From the NCBI RefSeq assembly GCF_019402645.1, contig NZ_VKKS01000001.1:1761592-1825591 (forward strand): a stretch of DNA of 64,000 nt, given 5' to 3'. The position numbers and the translations under genes are program-made. The DNA comes from Morganella morganii (GTDB lineage: Bacteria > Pseudomonadota > Gammaproteobacteria > Enterobacterales > Enterobacteriaceae). Below are positions 46,499-55,109 of this stretch, in pieces; within the stretch, counting starts at the first letter, position 1, and each line of letters begins with the position of its first letter. The notes under the pieces were generated by a model, which saw only the letters and a list, made by a program, of their open reading frames with translations, was not told where the DNA came from and searched no databases.

Positions 46499-48010
46499 TT
46501 ATAAAATATCACGTTTAAGGATCTGTAAAAAAGGTATCAAGTCATCATATCGATAAAACTCTAACTGATAAGGATTTAACTCTTCAAAAACAAACTGATT
46601 ATCTAATAGCTCAATTGAAGGAAATATATAGTAATCTTTCGTGTTCACGTTTTGACTATCAAGTCTAACAACAATACAAATATCATAACTGAACTTACGC
46701 TCAAACCGTACCCTCCAACGCTTTCTCGTGTTATTCATGAAACAACGCGAAATAATCACAGACATTTTAACTTCATCATTAATAGTAAATAATTTAGAAT
46801 CCTCATTATAATCAACATAACACCCCCGCTCCGTAATATCAAAAATTAATTTTCCAATTAATTTATTGTATTTCTCTCTTAGTAAAGAATTTATTCGCAA
46901 ATAGTCATAATCGTGCTTTGGTTTATAGTTAATCAATTTATAAGCCTGTAATAGACCACCAAAACGTTTCCTATAAACAGATGAGGATGGTGTATCATCA
47001 TCCTCATCTATAATTATGCCGGAGAGTTTTCCTTTGCTTTTAAAAAGATCTGAGAGTTTATCAAGTAAATCCTCATTACTAAAATGAATACTTCTATTTC
47101 TAATAATCTCCTGCGCTTGTAAAAATAACTCAGGAGTAATAATAGCCTCAAAAGCATTTTCACATCTGATCCATTGGTGTTGCGGGTTATGGATAAGACG
47201 CTGTTTTAATCGAGAAGAAGTGCGATTGTAGATATTATTACCAATATATTTTTCGTTAGTTAATATCTCATGTATTTTTCCTCGGGTCCATTTTTTACCA
47301 TGTTCAGCGACTATTCCTCTTCGATTAAGTTCAGAAGCAATCACTCGCTCAGGTTTAAAAAAATCAATAAATTGCTCATATATCCATCTTACAACGGCGA
47401 CTTCATCCTCCGGCCCTAATACTAAAATTATTCGATCAGTCTGGATGCTTTTCCACTCTTTATATTTAAGTATCCCTTTAAGTTTCCGATTTTCATCTAT
47501 CAACATCCTGCGCAGGCCATAACCTGCTGGCCCACCTTGGTGATACCCACGACCAGCCAAATTTGCCTGACCAAGAAAAACCTTTTGAGATAAATTACGG
47601 CTGAATGAAGATGCTTCTTTTCGACCCATGAATAATTGAAAATCAGCATAATCATTGTCAACTTCATCGATAGGATTTGCACAATAAATAACTTTTACGC
47701 CATGCATTTCAAGTTGACGAGTATAATAACCATACTGGTCTATTCTCTGAAACCGACCAAACCGGCTTATATCGTAAATTAGAACAGCTTTAATATTTAT
47801 TCGTCCACTCACCACATCATCTATTAGTTGATTGAATGCATCTCTGCGATTCGCAGTTACTCCACTTTTACCTGAGTCATCGTAGGTATACATAATAGTC
47901 ATGCCATATTCTGAAGCATATTTACTTATGCATTGAGACTGATTAAATAATGAATATTTCTGGTAGGCTGTAGACATCCTAAGATACTGAGCAACAATGA
48001 TCTCATCCAT
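46499..48010 (-). CDS. Large serine recombinase
   Basis: A 503-residue serine recombinase. The resolvase catalytic domain covers about 1-150: nucleophile Ser13 in YLRMSTAYQ, YDDSGKSG, and IYDISRFGR. A recombinase domain follows (GGPAGYGLRRMLID near 159, KWTRGKIHEILTNEKYIGNN at 240-259). The usual zinc-ribbon Cys pairs are absent. Instead, residues 310-362 read KGKLSGIIID then SSVYRKRFGGLLQAYKLI, resembling the repeat seen beside some homing endonucleases. ATG 48010 has GAGG upstream. First gene of the three-gene operon. Confidence 0.88.
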   Translation of the reverse strand: MDEIIVAQYLRMSTAYQKYSLFNQSQCISKYASEYGMTIMYTYDDSGKSGVTANRRDAFNQLIDDVVSGRINIKAVLIYDISRFGRFQRIDQYGYYTRQLEMHGVKVIYCANPIDEVDNDYADFQLFMGRKEASSFSRNLSQKVFLGQANLAGRGYHQGGPAGYGLRRMLIDENRKLKGILKYKEWKSIQTDRIILVLGPEDEVAVVRWIYEQFIDFFKPERVIASELNRRGIVAEHGKKWTRGKIHEILTNEKYIGNNIYNRTSSRLKQRLIHNPQHQWIRCENAFEAIITPELFLQAQEIIRNRSIHFSNEDLLDKLSDLFKSKGKLSGIIIDEDDDTPSSSVYRKRFGGLLQAYKLINYKPKHDYDYLRINSLLREKYNKLIGKLIFDITERGCYVDYNEDSKLFTINDEVKMSVIISRCFMNNTRKRWRVRFERKFSYDICIVVRLDSQNVNTKDYYIFPSIELLDNQFVFEELNPYQLEFYRYDDLIPFLQILKRDIL

Positions 48011-48082
48011 AACATCCACCTCATCTCAAAAATAAAGATTGTGGTGTTATGAAAAACCAAGTTTCTAAAAAACATTTTTCCA

Positions 48083-48134
48083 CAATACTCTATCGATAAA
48101 AAACCTAAGCTAAACTACACCATAGAGTGTATTG
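48083..48134. repeat. Inverted repeat upstream of the serine recombinase
   Basis: CAATACTCTAT (48083-48093) faces ATAGAGTGTATTG (48122-48134); the arms are complementary apart from a 2-base insertion. A TATCGATA palindrome overlaps the left arm (48091-48098, preceded by C). It lies 73-124 bases before the recombinase start, a position fitting an operator or a crossover site. Confidence 0.5.
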
Positions 48135-48265
48135 ATTTTCATGATCACGGTCGCAAAACTGAACGCTATTTAGCCAGGCACTTATGTTGTTCTGGAAAAT
48201 ACATTTTTATTTTATTAAAAAATGTGTTTATTATCATGATATTATATTGAGACTGGTTTGAATAC

Positions 48266-48576
48266 TTATTCCTGTCGACCAACCATATATTCAAGAAATC
48301 TTTTTCCTCGCAATTTAATTCTTACTTTAACCTCTTCATTGATATTCGAAAATTGTAATAACATCCCCAATAAAAACTCCTTATCGACATTTCTACTTTA
48401 CAGCCAACTTCTTTAGCCACTTCCGCCAAAAGAATTATCTTTAAATGTGTATAAATACTCCATAATAAGCATTTTTATTTATTATTAAGGTAATTAAAAC
48501 ACATCTGTACTGAAGCTATTTTTTGCTTAACTATTATTTCTGTTCTTGATTTTTTATTTTTATCGCTCTCATTCAT
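48266..48576 (-). pseudogene. Decayed small gene upstream of the recombinase
   Basis: From ATG 48576, with AAGGAG well placed upstream, a frame starts MNESDKNKKSRTEIIVKQKI and meets TAA after 33 codons. The same frame continues sensibly (KCLLWSIYTHLKIILLAEVA, then KEVGCKVEMS), and after one shift near 48375 it continues as EFLLGMLLQFSNINEEVKVR and ends GRQE at a TAA at 48268-48266. One stop and one frameshift in an otherwise coherent 103-codon stretch suggest a broken gene, or possibly two short genes. No family is recognised. Confidence 0.5.
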
Positions 48577-49015
48577 CAATTATACTCCTTTATAGCGAAT
48601 AATATATTTTATATTAAATTATTATTTTCACTCAGTCATATAAAATGACATAAGCACAGAGAACGTCATCTAATTTCCAGTATCTACTGGTATACCAAAA
48701 CAGCTTTCCCGGATGAAAACCGATTAGTCAGGTTTGAGATATTCGCCCCATGCCAACACTACTAAATCTGTATTTGTTGTGCTTAAATCTCAAACATAAA
48801 CCAAATAAAAATAAAATATTTAATTATTTTTTATTTCGTGAAACTCCTTAAAACCCTGACAATATGATGTTGAGCATAAAAAATTAACAAATAGTAACAG
48901 ACAACAAGTCATGACAACAACTAATTGTTTTTATAGACAGGATTAAATAATACTGGCAGACGTGTTGGTATAAAAAACACTTAAAAAATTAATTCAATAA
49001 TAACAGGAGATATAG
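48577..49015. other. AT-rich non-coding right flank of the island
   Basis: No credible gene. It contains the palindrome CCAGTATCTACTGG (48677-48690, arms CCAGTA/TACTGG), a 9-bp inverted repeat GTTTGAGAT (48732-48740) with ATCTCAAAC (48787-48795), and a long A/T-only near-palindrome around 48803-48836. These may be binding or attachment sites of the recombinase operon. Confidence 0.5.
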
Positions 49016-49099
49016 ATGAAGTTCGAGCCCAGTCAGACACGTTTATCTCTCCTGTCTGTTTCTCTGTTTTATCCGTATTACCCCGTTATCAGACCCTGA
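49016..49099 (+). CDS. Possible small protein upstream of pyrC
   Basis: A 27-codon frame starting MKFEPSQTRLSLLSVSLF and ending YYPVIRP. AGGAGA sits 6 bases before the ATG, a better ribosome site than that of many genes here. It could be a leader peptide of pyrC or a small membrane-associated protein. The stop is 193 bases before the pyrC start. Confidence 0.35.
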   Translation: MKFEPSQTRLSLLSVSLFYPYYPVIRP

Positions 49100-49291
49100 A
49101 CATATAGTGCGTGCCAGCCGGCAGCTTAACATCAATATTTCGTTTTCCGCTGGTGTTTCCTTCACTTTTTTCCGCCGCTAACGCAGAAACGCAAATTAAC
49201 ATGGTATTTAGCGGCGAATCGTTCTATCATTCTTTTCCGGCTTATGGCACCCGCCATCAGGTTATCCTTTTCTTATTTCGGAGCCGGTTCA

Positions 49292-50344
49292 ATGACTCAT
49301 CCTGTTACTTCCCTGAAAATCCGCCGCCCTGACGACTGGCATATCCATTTCCGTGATGATGCAATGCTCAGTACTGTTGTGCCTTTTACCAGTGAGTTTT
49401 TCGGGCGCGCCATTGTGATGCCGAACCTGGCTCCGCCGGTCACCACCACCGATGCCGCGATTGCGTATCGCAAACGCATTCTGGCCGCTGTGCCTCAGGG
49501 GCATAATTTCACCCCGCTGATGACCTGTTATCTGACCGATAACGCAGATGCGGCAGAGATTGAGCGTGGTTTCCGCGAAGGTGTGTTTACCGCCTGCAAA
49601 CTGTATCCGGCGAATGCGACCACCAACTCCGCGCACGGCGTGTCAGATATCCGCAATATTTATCCGGTGCTGGAGATGATGTCCCGCAACGGCATGCCGC
49701 TGCTGGTACACGGTGAAGTAACACATGCCGATATTGATATTTTCGATCGCGAAGCCCGTTTTATTGACGATGTGATGATCCCTCTGCGCCGTGATTTCCC
49801 GGCACTGAAAGTGGTGTTTGAACATATCACCACCAAAGAAGCGGCTCAGTATGTGCTGGACGGGGATGAAAATGTTGCTGCCACACTGACACCACAGCAT
49901 CTGATGTTTAACCGTAACCACATGCTGGTCGGCGGTGTTCGTCCGCATCTGTTCTGCCTGCCGATCCTGAAACGTAATGTACATCAGGAAGCGCTGCGTC
50001 AGGCAGTGGCAGGCGGTTGTAAACGTTTCTTCCTCGGCACTGACAGCGCCCCTCACGCACGCCACCGTAAAGAGTCTTCCTGCGGCTGTGCCGGGGTGTT
50101 CAATGCCCCGACAGCGCTGGCCGCTTATGCCACCGTATTTGAGGAACTGAACGCGCTGGAGCACTTTGAGGCATTCTGTTCACTGAACGGCCCGGCATTC
50201 TATGGCCTGCCGGTGAATGAAGGTTTTATCGAATTAACCCGCCGGGAAATTATCACACCGGAAACCATTAACGGGGCAGAGGATATTTTAGTACCTTTCC
50301 TGGCCGGAACCGATGCCCGCTGGGATGTTAAAACCTGTTGTTAA
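49292..50344 (+). CDS. pyrC: Dihydroorotase
   Basis: A 350-residue class II dihydroorotase that cyclises carbamoyl aspartate to dihydroorotate in pyrimidine synthesis. Zinc ligands are visible in DDWHIHFRD (HxH), with the carboxylated Lys in AAKLYP-like [14 protein letters not shown], His in LLVHGEVTH and [11 protein letters not shown], and Asp in [23 protein letters not shown] 49292 with GGAG upstream gives the family start. Core gene; base composition returns to normal here. Confidence 0.98.
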   Translation: MTHPVTSLKIRRPDDWHIHFRDDAMLSTVVPFTSEFFGRAIVMPNLAPPVTTTDAAIAYRKRILAAVPQGHNFTPLMTCYLTDNADAAEIERGFREGVFTACKLYPANATTNSAHGVSDIRNIYPVLEMMSRNGMPLLVHGEVTHADIDIFDREARFIDDVMIPLRRDFPALKVVFEHITTKEAAQYVLDGDENVAATLTPQHLMFNRNHMLVGGVRPHLFCLPILKRNVHQEALRQAVAGGCKRFFLGTDSAPHARHRKESSCGCAGVFNAPTALAAYATVFEELNALEHFEAFCSLNGPAFYGLPVNEGFIELTRREIITPETINGAEDILVPFLAGTDARWDVKTCC

Positions 50345-50579
50345 GCAAAATAAACCCGTTATAAATACCCGGGTCTTTGGTGCGGTAAGGCGAAAAACGT
50401 CTTATTGCACTATTATAATGTTCAGAGAAGATGAATTCCCCGTTTTTTGCATAATAAAAGTCTGATCCCACCCTTTTTACTTTGTGAAAAGACCTTATAC
50501 TGATATTACCCGTTATTAACGGGACGTTAGCTCTTAGTCAGAGATACTTGACCATCTTGCAGTATGATTAGGAGGTTCC
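50345..50579 (+). promoter_or_regulatory. Upstream region of bssS
   Basis: A 235-base gap without a gene. A perfect hairpin CCCGTT/AACGGG (50509-50523) follows a possible -10, TATACT (50496-50501); no matching -35 was found. AGGAGG lies just before the bssS ATG. Confidence 0.4.
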
Positions 50580-50837
50580 ATGGACGATAAAAAAACCGTG
50601 ATTCAGACTCATCCGGTCATCGGATGGGATATCAGTACCGTCGACAGTTACGACGCCATGATGCTGCGCCTGCATTATCTGCAGGATCAGTCCCAGTCTC
50701 CCGAACATGCAGAAGTGGATAAAACCATGTGGCTGACGACCGATGTCGCCCGCCAGTTGATTGACATACTCCAGGCCGGTATCGATAAAATTGAATCCGG
50801 CGAATATTATAATCAGTCAGACAATATCAGGCACTGA
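50580..50837 (+). CDS. bssS: BssS, biofilm formation regulator
   Basis: An 85-residue protein strongly matching E. coli BssS (VIQTHPVIGWDISTVDSYDA, MWLTTDVARQLIDILQAGI, KIESGEYY). It is reported to influence biofilm formation and quorum-related expression in E. coli; the mechanism is unknown. AGGAGG precedes the ATG. In E. coli it also lies close to pyrC. Confidence 0.95.
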   Translation: MDDKKTVIQTHPVIGWDISTVDSYDAMMLRLHYLQDQSQSPEHAEVDKTMWLTTDVARQLIDILQAGIDKIESGEYYNQSDNIRH

Positions 50838-50855
50838 CGCGCAAAGACTGCACAA

Positions 50856-50885
50856 GAGGGACACCATTTGGTGTCCTTTGTGTTT
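50856..50885 (+). terminator. Terminator of bssS
   Basis: GGACACC (50859-50865) and GGTGTCC (50870-50876) form a 7-bp stem with a 4-base loop followed by TTTGTGTTTT. Confidence 0.85.
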
Positions 50886-50893
50886 TCTGTGAT

Positions 50894-50917
50894 AAAAAAG
50901 ACCACCCGCAGGTGGTC
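50894..50917 (-). terminator. Terminator of the ttrBCA operon
   Basis: GACCACC (50900-50906) and GGTGGTC (50911-50917) form a stem with a CGCA loop; on the minus strand it is followed by TTTTTT. It lies 55 bases after the ttrA stop. Confidence 0.92.
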
Positions 50918-50971
50918 AGAAGTATTGTATTACGACTTTATAGTCATTACTTGTTGAGGCAGATACTGTTA

Positions 50972-53900
50972 TCAGGCTGCGGAAATCCGTTCCACCTTCG
51001 CCGGCAGTCCCTGCCGGACAGAAGCACCGGTCACCCAGTCCAGCCAGGTATTAGCCACCTGACGCGTCGGGTCAGCGAAGCCAAGGTCGTTGATATTAAT
51101 TCCGGATGCAATGCGTTTATCCGCCGCCAGCGCTTCGCCGTCAAGATAGTGCTGACGTGCGCCCATTTCGTGATGTCCGTAGCCGTGTTCAATCGCCAGC
51201 ACACCCGGCATAACGCCGGTCAGCAGGCTGATTTGCGCTTCGGCGCTGCCGCCCGGTGTGGTGATACGGACCAGATCCCCGTGCTGTATGCCGAATTTTA
51301 CGCCGTCCGCCGGGTTAATCGCCACCAGGTTTGACGGTTTCACATGATGCAAACGCCCGATCATGGTGGCAGAACTGCTCATCACATGTGATTTAAAGGA
51401 CATCAGTTTCAGCGGCCAGCTTTCCGCCGGATAGACGCGGTCAATATCGCTGCCGTCAGACAGACGCGGCGGGTAATAGGCCGGACATCCGCTGAAACGC
51501 TCACCGGTGATGGCATGACGGTTCTGCGCCACTTCCGCATTCCAGATTTGCAGCGGCTGTTTCCACTGCGGTCCGGTTTTCTCCCCGTCCCGGCCCTTCT
51601 CATACGGTGCAAAACGACCACCACGACTGTAGAGATACGCCACCCGGCTGATTTCCTCTGCTTTCAGTACCTGCTGTATGGCAGGCATAATACGATCCAC
51701 CCCGGAAAGGCGGATATCCGCCTCTTTGGCTTCCGGTCCCGGTTTTTCACCCATAAAGGCAGTATTGGCGGCCACACGCAGATAATAGTCCTCCGCCGTG
51801 TTCAGCGGCCAGCTGTTACCGTCATTGTCCGCAATAGCATTGTCACCAAAGCCCGGCAGATTCAGGGCTTTTGCCACGGCAATACAGAAAGACTCCATAG
51901 CAACCGGCTGACCATCCGCCGTTTTTGCCACACGCGGCTCAACAACCGGCCAGCGGGCGGTGGTGGCTTTGGTCTGCACACCGGACCACGGCGCACTGAA
52001 TCCCCAGCTTTCAAAGTTATGGGTATCCGGGACAATATAGTCCGCCAGCGCGGTGGTTTCATTCATAAAGGCATCAATGCCGATAATCAGCGGCAGATGT
52101 GCCGGGTCTTTCAGTTTTTCTTCCATCACCTGACGGATCCCCGCAATACCATACAGCGGGTTCGTCATATTGGTGATCCAGGCTTTCAGTTTGTGCGGAT
52201 ACCCTTCCAGCGCAGAGCCGAGCTGCTCGGTCAGTTGTCCGGCCGCCAGCGGATACCACGGCGCTTTGGCCGGATACGGGTTCTGACCGGCAGAGACTTT
52301 ATTTTTGTACTCATCGGATTTTTCATAAACTGACTTGCTGCGCGCCAGATTCATGCCTTTCGGCTTCACTTTGCCCGGGAAACTGTCCATTTTGTAGCAT
52401 GGCCCGTCATTGGCACCGTTAAACTTACCGCCACCGACAGACACGCCGCCTTTCAGGTTCATGTTGCCGATCAGTGCGTTAAGCATGAGCACCGCCCAGG
52501 CGTTATAGAACCCGTTGCCGGACATCATACCACCGTGAGAAATCACGGCTGCCTGACGGCCGTATGAAGTCAGTGTTTTCGCCAGTGCGGCAATTGTTTC
52601 TTCCGGCACACCACATCGGGCACTGTATTCCGCCGGGGTAAAACGTTGTGCGGATTCTTTCAGCAGCAGGAAGCTGCTCTTCAGATTCACTGTGGTGCCG
52701 TCTGCCAGGGTGACCGGCTGACTGACTTCCGGTACCGCGCGGTCACAATCGTCCGCCGGAACCAGTTCACCCTGCTCTGTCAGCACCATATAAACCGGTT
52801 CTTCAGAAATCTGTCCGTACAGCACTTCCGCCGTCAGATGCTGGCCGGCCAGCGGGTGTGCATCATCAGTGATGACAAGATGTGTGGCGTTTGTCCAGCT
52901 GTTCTCACCCACACGTTTCATTGAAACTTCCCCCGGAACGGCGAGATACTCCGCGTTATAGCGGTTGTTCTCAATCATCCAGCGGATCATCCCCATCACC
53001 AGTGCGGAATCGGTCCCCGGTGTGATCGGGATCCAGTGTCCGTGGTCATTGGCGAGCGTGGTGGTCAGCGGCAGTGCCGGGGAGACAACCGCATAGTTAA
53101 AGCTGTCACGTATCCGTGCATTGGCTAGCTGACGCCCCTGCCGTTTGAACGGGTTACCGGACTGCGCCGGAGAGGTACCAATGAACAGGGCAAACTTTAC
53201 ATAATCCCAGTCCGGTTTAACGTGGGCGTTTTTGTCCAGGTCGTTCATCAGCGCACCGGAACCGGCACGATAAGCCAGCCCGCAATATGAACCATGTGCA
53301 CCGAAGTTTTTGCTGCCGAACGCATTCAGGGCAAAACGGCGGATAAAGGTATCGCGCCCGTCATCCCCGGCGTTGGTCACCAGCAACTGGTTCGCCACCG
53401 GGCCGAGTGCCGGCTGCGCCGGGTCGATCAGCGTACCGAGGTCACGGATAGCACGCAGCCCGTCCACATGGCCTTCACCGAACAGATCACCGCCTTCTGT
53501 CACTTCTTTAATCAGTTGTTCAAAGCTGATGCGCTGCCATTTACCTTCCCCTCGTTTACCAGCGCGTTTCATCGGTTCCAGGATACGCAGCGGGCTGAGC
53601 AGCCCTTCCATCAGTGCCGCGCCGCGGGCACAGGCGGTGGAACGTCCTTCCAGACCGCTTTCGCCGCCCATATTTTTCAGGGCTTCCGCCAGCGGCGTGT
53701 TATAGGCGATATGACGATCGTGAGAAAGCGGATGATACGGATTACCGGCAATGCGGAGCACCTGATTGGTTTCGCGGTCAACACGGGCGCGGATCCCGCA
53801 CTGCGTCCAGCAGCCGAAGCACTGTGTCATCGATACCGCCTGCGCATTTTCCGCCTGCCAGCCATTCAGGGCATTCCCTTCCGGGAGCAGCGAGTTACCG

Positions 53901-54052
53901 TTAATGCGGTGCAGAGTCACTTTACCGGAAGTGCCGTTCATCAGCCCGTCAACGGCGCGCTTCGCCACATCGCGGTAGCTGTAACCGAATGCTGCCAGTC
54001 CGCCGATCGCCAAACCTGCTTTTAACCACTGACGTCTTGTTGACTTAGCCAT
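50972..54052 (-). CDS. ttrA: TtrA, tetrathionate reductase catalytic subunit
   Basis: A 1026-residue molybdopterin-guanine-dinucleotide enzyme that reduces tetrathionate to thiosulphate in the periplasm. A Tat signal is present (STRRQWLKAGLAIGGLAAFG). The N-terminal 4Fe-4S ligands occur in CFGCWTQCGIRAR and STACARGAALME. The C-terminal molybdopterin-dinucleotide domain includes ATMIGRLHHVKPSNLVAINP. ATG 54052 overlaps the ttrC stop by 8 bases; an extension to 54124 would overlap ttrC heavily. Electrons arrive from TtrC through TtrB. Confidence 0.96.
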   Translation of the reverse strand: MAKSTRRQWLKAGLAIGGLAAFGYSYRDVAKRAVDGLMNGTSGKVTLHRINGNSLLPEGNALNGWQAENAQAVSMTQCFGCWTQCGIRARVDRETNQVLRIAGNPYHPLSHDRHIAYNTPLAEALKNMGGESGLEGRSTACARGAALMEGLLSPLRILEPMKRAGKRGEGKWQRISFEQLIKEVTEGGDLFGEGHVDGLRAIRDLGTLIDPAQPALGPVANQLLVTNAGDDGRDTFIRRFALNAFGSKNFGAHGSYCGLAYRAGSGALMNDLDKNAHVKPDWDYVKFALFIGTSPAQSGNPFKRQGRQLANARIRDSFNYAVVSPALPLTTTLANDHGHWIPITPGTDSALVMGMIRWMIENNRYNAEYLAVPGEVSMKRVGENSWTNATHLVITDDAHPLAGQHLTAEVLYGQISEEPVYMVLTEQGELVPADDCDRAVPEVSQPVTLADGTTVNLKSSFLLLKESAQRFTPAEYSARCGVPEETIAALAKTLTSYGRQAAVISHGGMMSGNGFYNAWAVLMLNALIGNMNLKGGVSVGGGKFNGANDGPCYKMDSFPGKVKPKGMNLARSKSVYEKSDEYKNKVSAGQNPYPAKAPWYPLAAGQLTEQLGSALEGYPHKLKAWITNMTNPLYGIAGIRQVMEEKLKDPAHLPLIIGIDAFMNETTALADYIVPDTHNFESWGFSAPWSGVQTKATTARWPVVEPRVAKTADGQPVAMESFCIAVAKALNLPGFGDNAIADNDGNSWPLNTAEDYYLRVAANTAFMGEKPGPEAKEADIRLSGVDRIMPAIQQVLKAEEISRVAYLYSRGGRFAPYEKGRDGEKTGPQWKQPLQIWNAEVAQNRHAITGERFSGCPAYYPPRLSDGSDIDRVYPAESWPLKLMSFKSHVMSSSATMIGRLHHVKPSNLVAINPADGVKFGIQHGDLVRITTPGGSAEAQISLLTGVMPGVLAIEHGYGHHEMGARQHYLDGEALAADKRIASGININDLGFADPTRQVANTWLDWVTGASVRQGLPAKVERISAA

Positions 54053-55109
54053 GTTGTACACCCCCGTCCTGCGCGACTCTCTGTTTATTATGTACTTTGT
54101 TATTAACCCAGCGGATACCTTCACGGAATATAATCACCAACGCTATCCATAAACCGATCGTACCGATAATGGCCTGAATACCATCCGTCCCCATCGGCAG
54201 GCTGTACGGATTGTGCATGACATTGTATTTCGGCAGCGTCTGTACCTGCATCAGCAGCAGCCAGCGCAGCGACCAGGTCAGAAACAGCGCCAGCAGCGTG
54301 TGAATGGTGACATACGCTACTGAACCACGATGAGTCAGCAGACGAACCGCCAGCACCATCAGGGCAATCCACAGAACGATTTCACCCATGGCCAGTGTCC
54401 GGGCGGTTGTGCCGGAACGGAGCTGTTCACGGACAGCTGCACCGGAAATGGTATCACCAGCGATCCAGAACCCCATACACACCGCCAGCAGCAGCAGGGA
54501 AACCACCTGCAAACGTGCCAGTTGTGCCTGGTACTGCGGCTCACGGCGGGCACCCAGCATCATCAGCGCAGGTAGTGCCTGTAATGCGCTGAAAAATAGC
54601 AGCACCGGAATCCAGTAACTGAACCAAATCGGATGAGCACGCACCACAGAAACTTCACGGCCGGTATACAGCAGCAGCCCGATGGCTAATACGGCACTGC
54701 CGAGTGCTATCCAGCGGGTCAGCTTAAATTGCTTATGCCAGACTTTGTCCGCCACCAGCGCCAGGAAATAAAGGCCGGTACACCCGGTAAACGCCGGCAG
54801 GAACAGTGCCCCCCACGGCATCCATGACCATGGTGTCGGGTAGGCATAGAAATGCCAGACACGGGCAGTCTGATGCAGATCCGCCGTCAGTGCCATCGGC
54901 GCGGCGATCCCGAGGGTGATACTGATAAAGACCGCGAGCATCTCCGGGCGCGCATCCCGTTTGTCTCCGCGCCAGCGCTGCCAGCAGGCATACAGGGCGG
55001 CACAGGCGGCGATCCCTATCATAAAGAAGTATTGCACCGCCCACGGCAGCCAGGTGATTTCCTGCGGCCGGGCCAGCACTTCCTGAATTAACATCGTTTG
55101 TTCAGTCAT
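54045..55109 (-). CDS. ttrC: TtrC, tetrathionate reductase membrane subunit
   Basis: A 354-residue NrfD-like quinol-oxidising membrane protein with about nine helices (WLPWAVQYFFMIGIAACAAL, MLAVFISITLGIAAPMALTA and others). It anchors TtrAB and passes electrons from menaquinol. The start MTEQTMLIQEVLARPQEI overlaps the ttrB stop as TGATG. It ends inside the start of ttrA. Confidence 0.95.
   Translation of the reverse strand: MTEQTMLIQEVLARPQEITWLPWAVQYFFMIGIAACAALYACWQRWRGDKRDARPEMLAVFISITLGIAAPMALTADLHQTARVWHFYAYPTPWSWMPWGALFLPAFTGCTGLYFLALVADKVWHKQFKLTRWIALGSAVLAIGLLLYTGREVSVVRAHPIWFSYWIPVLLFFSALQALPALMMLGARREPQYQAQLARLQVVSLLLLAVCMGFWIAGDTISGAAVREQLRSGTTARTLAMGEIVLWIALMVLAVRLLTHRGSVAYVTIHTLLALFLTWSLRWLLLMQVQTLPKYNVMHNPYSLPMGTDGIQAIIGTIGLWIALVIIFREGIRWVNNKVHNKQRVAQDGGVQHG

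Noticed and set aside
44363..49015. Prophage
   Set aside because: No phage structural, lysis or replication genes are seen; only an integrase remnant, a recombinase and ParB-like genes.
49111..49332. 73-codon frame with a signal-peptide-like start overlapping pyrC
   Set aside because: It needs a GTG start without a ribosome site and runs into pyrC in another frame; the hydrophobic run is probably chance.
53294..54025. 243-codon open frame antisense to ttrA
   Set aside because: Opposite a clear, conserved molybdoenzyme gene; no start signal or recognisable motif.
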